A DNA stretch of 64,000 nt from Anaspis maculata. Taxonomy: Eukaryota; Arthropoda; Insecta; Coleoptera; Scraptiidae. The number at the start of each line of letters is the position of its first letter. Position 1 is the stretch's first letter. A program made the translations under genes and the position numbers. Of this stretch, positions 24,991-37,352 are shown in pieces. The DNA lies in NCBI GenBank assembly GCA_949128115.1, contig OX421964.1, positions 32,418,177 through 32,482,176 on the forward strand, given 5' to 3'. The notes beneath the pieces are model-generated. The model ran no database searches, had not been told where the DNA came from, and saw nothing but the letters and a program-made list of their open reading frames with translations.

Positions 24991-25466
24991 GGAACCACCG
25001 ATATCAAGGGTTCATCATCAAGTCCAGAATTGATATCAACAACAAGCATGACATTTTGCTTTCAACAATTTATTTACTTGATAAAGCATACAAAAGTTTG
25101 ATGATAATCATAACTTAACAATAAGATATATTGATGATGAAAAACTTCCTCAACCAATGATCCATACTTAAACCAACTATTAACCCTTTCTCTACGAAGG
25201 TCTGTTTCAAATACTTACCCTGTGTACGAGCTTTACAAAAAAAATGTTGGCGTACGGCACTCGTACTTGGGGTACCTTCATTTGACATACGGCACTCGTA
25301 TTGTAAACAAAATAATTTGAGTTATCATTGAATAAGGAAACATATTTATTGAAAAGAAAACATTGCACATTGCAAAACAGCCGTCCGAGATGTCATTTCA
25401 TTTGACTTGTACTATACCTCAATATAATAGTACTCTTCAATTATTATTAAAGGCGTCCAAAATTTC

Positions 25467-26517
25467 CTACTTCAAATCAGTGGTCAACTTTGAATCATGG
25501 CCCACGTGGACCTTTATTAAACCGGGATTGTCTTTTTGCTCGTGGCATCTAGAATCAAAATTCATTTGTGAAAAATACGTTACTCGTAAGCTGAAGAGTG
25601 ACAATCACTTACTGCAAATCCCGTTCCAGTAGTCTGGCAATAACTAGCGGTTGGAGTACAGGCAACCCGTCCGGACTGTGTAAACCCCTTCCAGTGATGA
25701 CGGAAAGCACTTTTCTTTCATTATTTTGGCCTTGTATCGTGCGAATCTCCTTATCTAAAAATATATCCAAAGCCTGCAAGGCCTCTCCCTGGTGAAGAAA
25801 ATGTAGATCTATCGTGTCATTAATGCGATCCTTATTTTCTAGATTCTCGCTCAGATATGTCAACGCCGCCAAATGATTATTTTCTTCAATTTCTCGACTT
25901 TGGTCTTTACGTTGCCGATATTCTCTCGCCTTCTCACGATAGTAACTCGCACGATGGTATTCTTCTTGAGCGGACAAAGACGTTTGCAAATTATTCGGAA
26001 ACAATGGGCATTTGGTCACAACTACGTGTTTCAGTTTCGATACAAGTTTCGGCTCTGAATCTTCTGGTTTTTTATCGTCAACAGGTCTGTGCTTTGCCGC
26101 TGTATCATAATCAGCTCTTGTTGGTTCTGCCTTTCGTTTGTAACTTTTTGAATGACCATGAGCTGTTGCCTGGTGCCCTCTCGCTTCACGAACCGAAGTG
26201 GCGACAGCAGATATTCTTGCCTGCTGACGATCTTGGAGTCGATGTTGGCTAAATTCTACGGTACTTTCAGCTGAAGGGAATTCTCGATTCCTTTGATTTT
26301 CGTGAGATTCTGGGTCGTCCCAGTAACAAGCGAGGCATCTTGAAAACACGTCGCAGAAGCTCGCGAAACATCTGCTCAAACTGTTGCCTCGGATGGCCGC
26401 CACTGTAGCTTCATAATCCCAGTTGTGTTTTCTTAGTTTCCTAGCGAGGTGATATGTAGACTTATCCGGGAAGCGCATAGAGAGCCTTTCTAAGGCAGTT
26501 TCGTTTTCTTCGGTCAT
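25467..26517 (-). CDS. CUE-DUF1771-Smr domain endonuclease, paralog B
   Basis: Exons 26517-25613 and 25548-25467 with a 64-nt intron, giving 328 residues. The CUE-like start is MTEENETALERLSMRFPDKS with DYEATVAAI. A basic, low-complexity linker follows (residues about 85-150), then YYREKAREYRQRKD of DUF1771, LSENLENKD, Smr IDLHFLHQGEALQALD and ITGRGLHS. The unspliced frame ends at TAA inside a perfect GTAAGT donor. The second exon supplies QKDNPGLIKVHVGHDSKL, matching the final strand of N4BP2's Smr domain. About 25 residues of DUF1771 present in A and C are missing between RKDQ and SREIEENNHLAAL. The Smr D-x-H is kept, so nuclease activity is plausible. The 5' flank resembles that of paralog C. 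Confidence 0.85.
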
Positions 26518-26539
26518 TTTGGACTAGGTAGAGGTATTA

Positions 26540-26600
26540 CTCTGTAAGAAGGTGGCCATTATGTAATGTGTGACAGGCAAATGCGCGAAAAAAGACTTGA
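26540..26600 (-). promoter_or_regulatory. Shared proximal upstream block of paralogs B and C
   Basis: TACTCTGTAAGAAGGTGGCCATTA just upstream of the paralog B ATG recurs nearly unchanged upstream of paralog C (44066-44095, TACTCTGTAAAAAGGTGGCCATTA). Conservation could reflect a promoter or 5' UTR, or just recent duplication. No TATA box or initiator is clear. Confidence 0.4.
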
Positions 26601-26699
26601 GGTTGGGTTATATTGACCTCTGACGAGGCTCATGGTGCACAAAGAATGAGGGAAAAATTGTATGCTACCTGAGAAAAATAGAGAAAAGAAACTGCTCCC

Positions 26700-26903
26700 G
26701 TATATCCCATACACTTTCTATTTTCAGTAGAATGACTTTTTGGAGCAAAAATAAAGTGACAAGCTGGGGGACTACGACTACAGCTGATGGCACTTGCAAA
26801 CAATCAGCGGCCATCGGCCGTATTCTCTCAGCGCTCCAGCTTGTCACTTTATTTCTGCTCCAAAAAGTCATTCTACTGAAAATAGAAAGTGGATGAGATA
26901 TAA
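26700..26903. repeat. MITE (family M1) upstream of paralog B
   Basis: Terminal inverted repeats of about 65 bp: CACTTTCTATTTTCAGTAGA, then AATGACTTTTTGGAGCAAA, then AAAGTGACAAGCTGG on the left, all inverted on the right. The centre contains GATGGC/GCCATC and CGGCCGTATTCTC. Related copies lie at 37185-37352 and 44176-44365. Confidence 0.85.
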
Positions 26904-27009
26904 GTAAAATTTTTATAGTTATCAACACTTGCTCAGTCGAATGCCTCGCAAAACCTTAATAACGGATATACAATACAGCCCAATCATTTGACTTTGGCTT
27001 CGTTTTTAG

Positions 27010-28430
27010 CGCACTTCTCCAAACGGGAAGGCGCTTTTGTCCTCGCTTTGTCCGTCCGTCCGTCCGTCCGTCCGTCCGTCCGTCACAGCATCTAGTCCTA
27101 GACGAAAAGGTTTTTGCGAAAAAATTTCACTCCAATGGGTAGCTCATGGCCTTGTATCCCAAACCAAGAAAAATCTCGACGAAATAATGATAAATAATTA
27201 CAATAATAACAATTTAGTGTGGCGCGGCATTGCCGTTGAATGCTGCATTTCAGAAGCCGGCCTGATCTCGAAAGTTATCACATGCGAACAAGTACCCGTT
27301 CTTATCATTTTACAATAATACTTATGGGGAGTTACATTTAGAGGAGAATTTGAACTTCATTTTAATAAAAATTTTCACATCGGTACGAGGTACGAGTCAA
27401 TTTTTATGAATTTTTGAAAATGACTCCGAAGCTACGGCTCGGCCGCAAATTATTATTCGTTGCTAGCTGGCGCTTGATATCCTATCCTTACCTCCGAACG
27501 AAACGAAATCCAATGCAGAAAAGATTTCAACTCGAATGGGTAGCTCATGGCCTTGGTACGCGAATCAAGAAAAATCTTGCCGAAATAATAATAAACAACT
27601 ACAACAATAACATTTTGGTGTAAGGCGGCTTCGCCGATTAGTGCTGGTATTCGCGGTTAGATGTAGAAGTTGCCATATGCGGGCAGCTACATTTTCTTAT
27701 GAAAAAACATCACTACATGTACAGGATTATATTTAGAACAATTTGAACTTTCTTTTAAGAAAAACTCCACTTTGATACTACCCTCGGCTCAATAGTTATA
27801 AATTTTTGTAAACGACCGACAAGCTACGGCTCGGCGCATACGAGGCCCTACAAATTCAAAATCAGACGTGCCATTAACACTATTTACTCGACTATTTATT
27901 AACATTGTGAAATAGCCAATACTATGTACCTGAAGGATAATGGCACTCAAACAACGAAACATTTTTGCTAAATGACAAAAAAAAGTAGGTAGGTATCACT
28001 AAAAATCATGTGACAGCCTACTATTTTTCCGGTTTTTCGATAAAATGAATTGTTCCATTCCAATATGTACTTCCAATTACCCTATATTCGTTTTTCAGGA
28101 GGTCGGGATCAGTAGGAATTTTTTTTTTATAAGTAACAAAATGACGCTTATGTGGCCGGTTTGTTTGTCTGTCTGTCTGGCTGTCTGGCTGTCCGCTGTC
28201 CGTGTATAAATTGAGACGCTGTACTCCTTCTCGAGAAGTGAAGCAGAGCCTTGGAACTTTTTCCGATAGCACAGACCCGATGGATAGCTGATTTCCCCAA
28301 GGGTGGCTAATACATCCTTTTCCTATTAAGGTCATCTTAGCGCAAGCGTCAGCAGGGTGGTACAAATTCTGACAGACGACAGTTAACGACGAAACAACAG
28401 AAATTTTAGCTGTGTTTTGACACATATTTT
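27010..28430 (+). repeat. Composite repeat family R2, copy 1
   Basis: It starts TTTTTAGCGCACTTCTCCAA, passes through a (GTCC)n tract at 27049-27085 and then AATGGGTAGCTCATGGCCTT. A second module follows (27340-27650, GAAGCTACGGCTCGGCCGC), then 27650-28020, and finally CTGTCTGTCTGGCTGTC near 28170. The modules occur in reverse order and orientation in 54290-56740, and the first two recur at 34230-34770. No coding capacity. Confidence 0.75.
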
Positions 28431-29768
28431 CAAGGTTATGTCATTTCAGAACGCGATTAGCTTAGAAAAGCAGCTTCCTTATTAATCCTGCACTGCAGAA
28501 GGACCGTATATGGTAATTCCATGCTCTAATCGTCCTAACAAGCCCAACTGGGAAAAAAAATTGTCAACATATCTACTGTTCCTTCCAAATGTTCGTACCA
28601 ATATTTAGGTAGGAGTCAAACAGTAATCAAAGTTGGAGCTCGTAATAGAAAATATTGGCAATATTTTGTACTTTTTAGGAGCGGCACATATTTGCATTTT
28701 GCTATAAAAAAAAATAGGTAATTGGCAGTTACCGCTAGAGACAACCAGATGTACCCAGGGTAGTGCAATCCTTCCATTTACATCTCAAGAGTGTTGTAAG
28801 TGTTCAATCATATCGCAGAGAAAGTCATTTGCAAAATCATCGCTTATGTTTTTACGTTTTGAAATTATATCGAATGTAAATAGTAATACATATAATAATA
28901 AATCTCTTTTTTAACGAGGCGACATTAAGCTTGGCTAATGCTTCGCTTGTCCACCATGTTACCTCGGGGCTTATAGTAACCCGGAAGGCGTTGCCCAAGA
29001 CCTTACCGGGGGGAGTATCTGCACAGAGACCACTTTTTCGGATGCCCGCCCGAGTGCTCTCACTCACTCGCTGCGGAGCCACCCATCCAAAATCGGGTCT
29101 CAAGCCATGTTGCTTGCATTCGGTTATCAGCCGCTGCGAGCGATGTCCATTCGGCTGTGCGCTCCCATATATAATGGTGGACTAATGGGTGGGTGAATCT
29201 ATCAAATGCATAAAAAAGTTTTGTACCTAACATCGCTATCAATCACTTTCGCGTATGTTCTAGTCGAATTTGTACCAACCTGTTCGAATATTCAATACAC
29301 AATATTGCGTGACCGCTTAGCGCATGCGCTGAGAAACGAGGTGATTCGTTCTAAGTCTTCCATATGTTACTATAAGCTCAATGGATTATGCGTCGTTTTC
29401 AAGTAGAAGTGATTACATAAAAAATCGGAGTAACCCTCTCAACCTATTCATGAAAGCACATATGTTAGGGATCATTCCCAAATGCCCCAAATTACGAAAT
29501 AAAAAACAAGGAACACTTCAACCATAACATTCAAATTTACCGCGAAATTGTCTGGGGATATTTCATTTAATCAGTGCTGTATTGTATTGTATTGACGACA
29601 GCATGGTGTGGCGACAGTCGGTCCTTTGAGTGGCACACGCTTTTTCGACCGCCGAATATGCATTTTAAATCGGAAGACTTCACAAGTTGCTGATAGAACT
29701 GTACAAAACGTTAACGTCAAACACTGAAATCAATGTGATTGTCGAGTTCTGGGCAAGGAGGTTGTTCT
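28431..29768. other. No gene; GC-rich island at 28915-29190
   Basis: Mostly AT-rich filler. The island at 28915-29190 is clearly GC-richer than its surroundings and is open in one plus-strand frame for 84 codons, but I recognise neither a protein family nor an RNA. It could be a fragment of an unfamiliar element. Confidence 0.4.
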
Positions 29769-29949
29769 GGGCCGTTATTCTTGAATCGTGTGAGAAAAGT
29801 CCCTGGGAGTAAAATACATTCCGCAGTACACTGATGTAGCGAATATTGCCTAAAATAGTGGTCTTTAGGCAACTTTCGCTACAGAAGTGTAGTACGAATT
29901 ATATAAAACTCCCAGGGACTTTTCTCACACGATTCAAAAATAGTGGCCC
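29769..29949. repeat. 181-bp MITE with GGGCCGTTATTC ends
   Basis: The left end GGGCCGTTATTCTTGAATCG continues TGTGAGAAAAGTCCCTGGGA. The right end is the inverse (TCCCAGGGACTTTTCTCACA, CGATTCAAAAATAGTGGCCC). An inner pair, TAGCGAATATTGCCTAAA and TTTAGGCAACTTTCGCTA, completes the hairpin. The end sequence resembles that of the 53939-56887 element. Confidence 0.85.
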
Positions 29950-30109
29950 TGAACATGCGCGATGACAACTTGTCACCGTTTTCTTAGTTCGCTGACATCC
30001 GTGTCGGAACCTAGGAGGTCGGAGCGCCACTACCGCGCAATATAGTGTATTACGCGCCGGGAATCTTACTCATTTGACAACCGAACGCAAGCGCACTGTA
30101 GTAGGAAAA

Positions 30110-30720
30110 GAGTGTATGGGCACTATTTTTGTTATCCATATATCGTTATCATTATTATCAAAAAAACAAAGATCACCTCTGTGCACTTCGTCGAAGAAGT
30201 TGAACTGCGATCTCTTCGGGAAATAAAGCTACAGCCCTTAAAAATTGAACGTTATCTGATGGATAGCTTAGGTCCAAATAGGCAAGTTGGCTTTCATAAT
30301 TCCGTCGCCATCTTGGCTGCCTTACTGAAATTTCTTATTAGTGGAACGATTGTCATGAAACTTGAAACTTATCCTTGTACAGTACAATCATTCTTATTTT
30401 CAAGCCGAATTTCATGATTCCGTCACCATCTTGGCCGCCATATTGAAATCTCTTTGAAGTGGAAAGATTTTCATGAAACTAGAAAGTCACTTTTTTCTCG
30501 TATGATCATTCTTATTTTCAAGCTGAGCTTCATGATTCCGCCACCATCTTGGCCGCCTAATTGAGATTTCTTATTAGTGGAACGATTTTCATGAAACTTG
30601 GAACTTACCCTTGTCTAGTAGTTACGATCATTCTGATTTTCAAGCCGAATTTTATGATTTTGATGAAATTTTGGCCGCCATATTGAAATTTTCTGGCCGA
30701 ATAACGGTAGAACCCTAATT
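30110..30720 (+). repeat. About 120-bp unit, four tandem copies, with an R2-related lead
   Basis: Units begin with ATGATTCCG or its variants at about 30294, 30413, 30530 and 30652. Each contains CATCTTGGCCGCC, AGTGGAACGATTTTCATGAA and TTATTTTCAAGC. The lead part 30110-30290 (GAAGAAGTTGAACTGCGATC, AAAGCTACAGCCCTTAAAAA) and one unit occur inverted at 54010-54290 in the TIR element. This copy has therefore amplified the unit. Confidence 0.75.
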
Positions 30721-33379
30721 ACTTAACATCTTGCGTTCACTAATCCTTCAAAAAGAAAGTGCGCTACTGATTCGAGCCTCATGCGCATGAGGCATATTCG
30801 CTTGTTTGGGGTCTAACCACACTTGAAATAAGTAAGGTTAAAGTCGACACACCTGTATACATACCTAGTTATCTTGAACAAATGAAGTTAGCAGTCACAT
30901 AACGCAATGAGCATACCTAGTAAAAAGCTAAAATCTATATCACTGAATCATTGTAGGTATGCGATAACGTTTAGATAGCAGTGAAGGTATCGGCTCTAGT
31001 TGTTAGTGTTGTTACGTCAACTCCATCTTTTTCTAGACTTCTGACGCGATCACAGATTCTTATAAACACCCCGTATAATACGTAATAACGTTCTACCCTT
31101 CTGCACAATAATCACTATTAGTCCAAATCCTTGCTGTTTATTGATGGATGGAGGCATTTTATCTGATTTCTGTTTAACCCCCCTCCCCGCAAACACCTTC
31201 TCACGTATTTTTATTAAAATAAAAAAATCACCTTGCCCCCCCCCCCCAATCCCAAATCTCTAAATACGCCACTGCTTACTCGAGTACTTACTACAAGAAA
31301 AGCTGGAGGGCATAATCAGTAAAAATAAGGTCAAGAAAGTGACCACATATTGCCAACATTGCGAAAAAAATCCAAGATTTTGCCTCGAGTGTTTCAACAA
31401 TTTTCACAACAAATAGTGTGTTTTCATCGAATTCTACAAGTTTGAATTATTGTATTTTTGTATTTGTGTTATATTACCCACTTTTTGACCAACTTGTAAT
31501 TGTTTATAACTTATAAGAAAACTTTGAAAAAATTGTGAAGGTTTTTGATGATAAAATTCATTCTTAGTCAAAAAACGTAGGTACAAGAAGCCTGCTGCCG
31601 GCGTTACTTTGTGCAGGACCATAGCGGACACATCAATTCAGCGTTGTTTCTCGCATGAGTGTGTCCGCTTGGCGTGGCTGGATCGGCAAATATAGAGAAA
31701 TCACAATGGCCCAGCAAAACGGAAGCCCAGCGGACACCGGTCACCGCCATGGCGCTTAACCTGTTAATAGCGACTTTCTTCCCGTTTCGTGTGATTCATG
31801 TCTTTTTTTCAATGTTTTCTTTATCCACGATTGCTGCGATTTTTAGCCGTTTCTTGTTCTATGACGCGTTCCTTTTAGCTTGTCCCCGCCCAACACATGT
31901 GTTTGTCCAAAAATTCGCGGAATTGTAATTCATGTGTAAATTGTTATCACTAAAAAGCGCAAAAACTCCTATGGTGCAGATAAGCCGATGAGGAAAAGAT
32001 TTATTCTATTTGTCCCCGCCCAACACCCCTATTTTGCTCAACGGTCCAGTTGGTGTCTTTTGGTAGCGTATTGCCACAAAAACAATGCCTTTCAGTGATT
32101 TTCTAACGATTTCTTGCGATATGGGGAGGTACGAAGTTTCCAGGGAAAAAATCAAACCAAGACACCTGATAAAGGTAAATCAATGATGATAATGTAACCC
32201 ACGAGTTATAAGTTATAAGTGAATGATATTTCGCCCTGTTTTTTGTTTTAAGACGCGTTATTTTTAGCTCCTCCCCTCCCAACACCCCTATTTTGCTCCC
32301 CGGTCCCGCTGGTGTTTTATCCTTTCTTTTGGTACCATTTCCACTTCGATCCGGAGGTTGCATATCCGTGCCCGGCGCTAAAATACATGCGTAGTTTTCT
32401 AGCTTCCATAACTTTTTTCTCGAAAGTTTGTGGATTTTCCGCAATTTATTTTTTTTGAAAAACAAGTCCATTCCTACTTTTGGAATGATCAAAATTGAGG
32501 TCCCCGCTTTATGACACGGTCACCCATGATTTGAATATTATTTCTCATTTTAAGTCGCTGATAGTTGAGTGGAGAGTGGAGGTAATGTGTTGTGTGTTGT
32601 GTTGGAGAAACTTAAAACCTAATAACCTACACTGTACATCAGTTGGGGGCCATCTCACCTGTAGACCTGGGACCTGGCTGCGTCCAATTTATTAATAAGC
32701 TACACTTCAAACAATATGCCAAGTTCAGCCACTTTAGACCTTAAGGTTCGTGCCATATATGGCCTATTTGTGAATCACAATACTATACTGGCCAATTTGC
32801 TAATCACATAATATACTTACTAACCCAATGTCGAATAATAAAATGAAATATTACCTGGTACTCTGTTTTCACCACAATTCAACGCCAGCCATACCAATAC
32901 AATCACTAGGTACCCGGCAATCCCGACATCGGCAGTTTATGTTGTTTTGTTGTGCTAGCAGGCACAGCACCAACCAGAGACAAGTTTGCTAGGCTTGCTT
33001 ATTGCCCGTCACAGCTTGTCTCTGCACCAACCACCTTCGACCAACCTCTTTACGCTAGTAGAAGGTCTGCAGCACAGATGTCTGCAGTGACCAGTGAATG
33101 CAGTGTGCTACGATCGGTCGACTGCTAACTGTTTCAGTTGTAGGTATGTGGACTATGTGGTATGTGGTTTCAGTGTTTCAGTATGACCCATCAATCTTCA
33201 TCCTTGAGCCATGACTCACCCGCATTTAAGCTTTTTAATTTCACTCCTGGATATACTCTATTTCTACAAAAGAAACTTCTTTTTTTTCAAAAATCTGCAA
33301 AAAAACAAATCAAAAGTTGGCGGGATTTTTTCTGCAATTTGGTGGTTTGATTCCTTTAGAGTTTAGGTTGGTAGCTCGC
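30721..33379. other. Gene-free stretch with short local repeats
   Basis: CCCAACACCCCTATTTTGCT occurs at 32018 and 32279, and CCCCGCCCAACACA at 31885, suggesting a diverged tandem of about 130-260 bp. AGCGGACAC and GTGTCCGCT occur at 31623, 31661 and 31732. A C-run lies near 31236. The ORFs present show no recognisable domains. Confidence 0.4.
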
Positions 33380-34030
33380 AACCGGACACGGAACCGCGCA
33401 CACGGTTACGCAAGGCCAGTGCCGGCCTTAGCAGTTTTGGCGCCCCGGGCAAGAATGCGAAACCGCCGCCCCTATTTTGGGTCCGCGAGCGAAGCGAGTA
33501 CAATTGAAGTAATTTTCGTGCAATAATGAAGCTTTGTGTGCTTTTACAGAAGCAGATTAGGGGATCGCCGCTGACAAGTATTTTTCTGCTATCGTAAATT
33601 ATCAATTTTTCTTATTTCAACCGCGATTTTTCCGCCCCTATGAGCTGGCGCCCCGAGCGATCGCCCGTCTCGCCCTACCCTAAGGCCGCTACTGCGCAAG
33701 GCTAAACCTCGACAAACTGAAAACGTCGCAAATGATTTATAGTGAACGCAATGCCCGCAACCGTATCCCGTATACGCAAGGAGTTGGCCAACATCCAACT
33801 CTTGCGTTGCGAATGCGTAAATGACCCTTGGTTTCCACCAATCAATTTGAGTTTGGATGGCTAAGTGAACAACAATGTCAATGTGTAGTGAAGTGACACA
33901 CTCAGGCAAACAAATCCCCTATGGAAGGCGTTTACTATAAACTAGCGGTTTTGCTTACGGTTTTGCTTACGCTACCGTTTGCGTAACCGTATGCGGTTCC
34001 GCTTCCGCATCCGCCTGCGTCGACCATAAA
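33380..34030. repeat. Nested palindromic element rich in CCGCATACGGTTACG
   Basis: The outer parts are GC-rich with degenerate copies of GGTTACGCAA/TTGCGTAACC and AACCGCGCACACGG/CCGTATGCGGTT. Between them lies a separate 280-bp inverted repeat (33417-33694) with ends CAGTGCCGGCCTTAG and CTAAGGCCGCTACTG and inner GGCGCCCCGGGC/GGCGCCCCGAGCG. It is probably one MITE inserted in another. Confidence 0.6.
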
Positions 34031-34229
34031 CTAAGCTTAAACCCTACATCCAACCGCAATTTGTGATTATACTCTTTTATTTCTCGAAACATCTAGTCAC
34101 CCTAACCCGCATCCAAAATCCCATCGGATCCCTTTCTGCATCTAATCATTCAGTATTCACCATAATGCAAATATGAAAGCGAAATTTGTGCCTCGTGTCT
34201 CGCGGGGTCGGGTCAATGGTTGGATTTTT

Positions 34230-34770
34230 AGCGCACTCCTCCAAACGGTAAGGCGCTTATGTCCTTTGTCCGTCTGTCCGTTCGTCATAACACCTACGAG
34301 TAGTCCTAAGCAAGGTATTTTTGCGAAGAATTCTAACTCCAATAGGTAGCTCATGACATTGGGAACCGAATCAAGAAAAATCTTGACGAAATAATGATGA
34401 ACAATTACTATAATTTAGTGTGGTTCTTATACATCAAGTACTCGTTCTTATCAAAATACATTAATGCATACAGGAAGTTATATTTAAAGAAGAATTTGAA
34501 CTTCAAACATCAAAAATTCCACATCGATATGACATGCGGGTCAATAGGTATGAATTTTTTAAAATTACCCCAAAGCTACGGCACGGCGGCAAAGGATTAT
34601 TCCTTGCTTGCTGGCGCCTCAAATCTTCTCCTTCTCCAAACGGGACGGATTCGTTGACAATGAAAATTTCAACTCCAATCGGTAGTTTATGGTCTTGGTA
34701 CGCGAACCTAAAAAAATCTTGCCGTCCGTTCTTGTGGACATACATGAACACAATCATCTGTAAAAATAGT
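34230..34770 (+). repeat. R2 repeat fragment, copy 2
   Basis: GGATTTTTAGCGCACTCCTC, CTTTGTCCGTCTGTCCG, CCAATAGGTAGCTCATGACA and then GCTACGGCACGGCGGCAAAG follow the same order as 27010-27600. It runs directly into the R1 copy at 34770, so the two families abut here. Confidence 0.7.
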
Positions 34771-36160
34771 CTAATAATAAGGCTTCACTTTAAGTTCCAT
34801 CATTCAAGTCCGATCTCGAAAACCCAGGCCGGTTTTACACTTTCAACCGGAAAATTCCCGGGAAATTGGAATAAAATTATTGGAAAATGTTTAAGAACCA
34901 GTTAAGTACCTCTTGTTCGAAAAAAATGGTGAAAATCTGTTCACGGGATAAAAAGTTGGAAAATTTACAGTTTTTACTAGACAGGAAAACTCGAAAACCG
35001 TGAGTCCGAATTCGAAAAGTTTTCTACAATAATTAATCCAATCTTTTCTCCAACTCTCATTCCCACTATGTCTGCACCTAAAATGAATATTTCGTGGGGC
35101 TCACTGCTCATGTCGAAGTTTGCACTGCAGTTTTTTCAAATTCACGGAATGTGCAAATTTCGTGCAAATTTCATTTTGAAATCATTACCGACGGGAAAAC
35201 GGAGCCGTGTCGATTTTGAAAATGGATCTACATGACGCCCAACTCAATCTATTTTCGGTAGCAGTTCAAATTTTTTGAAAAAGTTGATCCTCGAGCAGGA
35301 ATGAATTTTTGAGTGGAGTCCTGCAGTCCTGCATCAAAAGCGAGTCGTCCTGTAGTGTAGGCCCTCTCGGGTGGCAACGCCAACGGCTGGGAGAAATTTT
35401 GAAAAATAACGCCTGACTGGAGAATGGTGAAAAATTGCAACTTCAGACTTAATTTAGCTCTTCTGTTGTGTTGCTTCCTGCCAAATTTGGTTCCAATCCA
35501 ATCCATCGGATAGATCGAGGGATAGATTTTGATTAATTTATTAAATGGTGAAATTTTGAACTTCGACATTTTTCATTATTTGACAGATGACAGATAGGGT
35601 AATATTGGGCGCTTTCCATTTAAAACATTTGTGTCGGTTTGTGTCAGCTTGTGTTAGCTTGTGTCGATGACACAAAGGAACGCAGATCAAATGGAACGCA
35701 TTTGTGTCGATTTGTGTCGACACGAGTCGACTTGTGTCGGTAGATGGAAAACGCCCACTTCTGACTGTTCTAAATACAGTTTTTCAAAGGTTTTCAAATG
35801 ACATACTGCAAGTCAAGTTTCGTGAGATATAGCTTCTGACATTTGTTGATAAGTCGTGACACTTCTGTTTGACAAATGATAGCCAAAAACCACGATGTCC
35901 AAAAACTAATCAGGTCATTCGACAGCAAAACTATGTGTGCATACCAAAAAGTCGGTTGGATCAACGGGTTCAGCAGCGATCGTGGAATATTACAAATACT
36001 CAAACACACACACAGACAGATGACATCATTGTGGAAATGGTCTTAATCGTCGTCAAAATGGATATATCCGTCAAAATCTCAAAACTTTTTTCTGCACGAT
36101 TACAATTAATACTTTCCCTCCCATGTTGGTGGGGCCGGGGAAGTAAAAGTAGGTAGCACT
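34770..36160 (+). repeat. R1 repeat, long copy 2 (interrupted)
   Basis: Collinear with 23790-24990 from TTCACTTTAAGTTCCATCAT to CTCAAAACTTTTTTCTGCAC. A 150-bp hairpin at 35607-35756 interrupts it where copy 1 is continuous (about 24580). Confidence 0.75.
35607..35756. repeat. 150-bp MITE inserted in the R1 repeat
   Basis: The ends TGGGCGCTTTCCAT and ATGGAAAACGCCCA are inverted copies. The interior is made of GTGTCGGTTTGTGTC-type words and their complements. The uninterrupted R1 copy at 24570-24600 serves as an empty site. Confidence 0.8.
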
Positions 36161-37184
36161 AAAAATTGCAGGAATTTTGAAATCAACAACTTTCATCTGA
36201 TTGCGTTCAAATAGTTTTTGACGTTTCGACGTTCATGACGCTTCGTTCTGACAACGTGGTGGAACTCTGCCGAAGAATTAAGCATAGCAGCAGCAATTTT
36301 AAATTCACTAATTTATCATGTGGAGAAAGTCACTGCAGCCACTAAAACCATTTTCAACGGACAAAGCATTTTGTATGTGAAAGTAGATTTTGAATATTTT
36401 AATATACTGTGGCATATGGCAGGTGAGTGGCATTCTCTCGTGTATTCGATAACACACGCGGTTCTTCTAGACCGTTCGGACACAGTGTTACGAAGCTCTA
36501 ATGCATTCGAGAACATACGCGTAGGTTTGGGCCATTTAATTTTCGCGCGAGTAGAATACATCTGCCCAATTGGCGGACGTGTCGCTCCAGAGCACGCCGG
36601 AATTACACGTGAAAGTGCTGGACTGTTCGAGAGTCATCCGAAGCCACATGCCGCGCTCAAAGTGGAATCAGAATAACAGCGGAGGTATATGTATGAACAC
36701 CGATGGGTCGACTGACAGGGCAGTCTTTAATTCAAAGCGACAACGAGCAGATAGAAGGGCGAAGTTATTCAAAGCGATTTATCTCAGCGGAAATATAATA
36801 ATTGACTTTTGTTAACTCACAAAGGTAATAAGAACATTTTTGAATCAAGAAGTCCAGGACTGACAGGAGTGGAATTATACCTTAATTTTGAACTGTTTTT
36901 TTTTTTCAAAAAATACACATACTTGTGTAAAAACAAACTTGTACGACACTTTAGGACCTTTGCGTCATTTTGTAAAAAAGGACTAAACAACCAGTCAATG
37001 TCAAAGTATCTTCATTTTTGTCTTGATTTTTGGAATCGCTACTGGTAATCAGTTTTACGGCTTTTTTCATTAGAGTAAGTATGGAAAAATGGATAATATA
37101 TTGTGTTGGTAGGAATGGTACCATGCTGACTTATTGCTAACATCTTGACTTGATAGATGTGCTGTTACCCGTTCACGCTGCAAA
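36161..37184. other. Gene-poor; possible first exon at 36320-36421
   Basis: An open frame starts MEKVTAATKTIFNGQS at 36320 and reads through a strong donor-like CAGGTGAGTGG at 36420 into a further 85 codons. No family is recognised. The remainder is AT-rich with no repeat structure that I can support. Confidence 0.25.
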
Positions 37185-37352
37185 TGCAGAACTAGGACTT
37201 TTTTGATAAAAAAAAGTGATGAGCTAGAGCGCTGGGGAGCTACGGCTACGGTTGATGGCCGCCAGTCGCTGCCGTCTGGTTACTGTTGCAGGTGTCATCA
37301 ACCGAAGCCGTAGTCCCCCTTTATTTTTTATCCAGAAAATCCTAGTTCTGCA
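37185..37352. repeat. MITE (family M1), stand-alone copy
   Basis: The ends TGCAGAACTAGGACTTTTTT and AAAATCCTAGTTCTGCA are inverted. Inside is GAGCTAGAGCGCTGGGGAGC, then TACGGCTACGGTTGATGGCC, answered by GCCGTAGTCCCCC. The core is shared with the copies upstream of paralogs B and C. Confidence 0.8.

Noticed and set aside
27045..27090. Possible CRISPR or regulatory array at GTCC repeats
   Set aside because: A simple 4-bp microsatellite, part of an interspersed repeat; eukaryotic context, no spacer-repeat pattern.
28915..29190. Possible rRNA or tRNA fragment
   Set aside because: The GC-rich block has no recognisable tRNA boxes and no rRNA segment that I can identify.
33317..33605. Frames in the GGCGCCCC-rich region
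   Set aside because: They lie in an inverted-repeat element; no domains and the composition follows the repeat.
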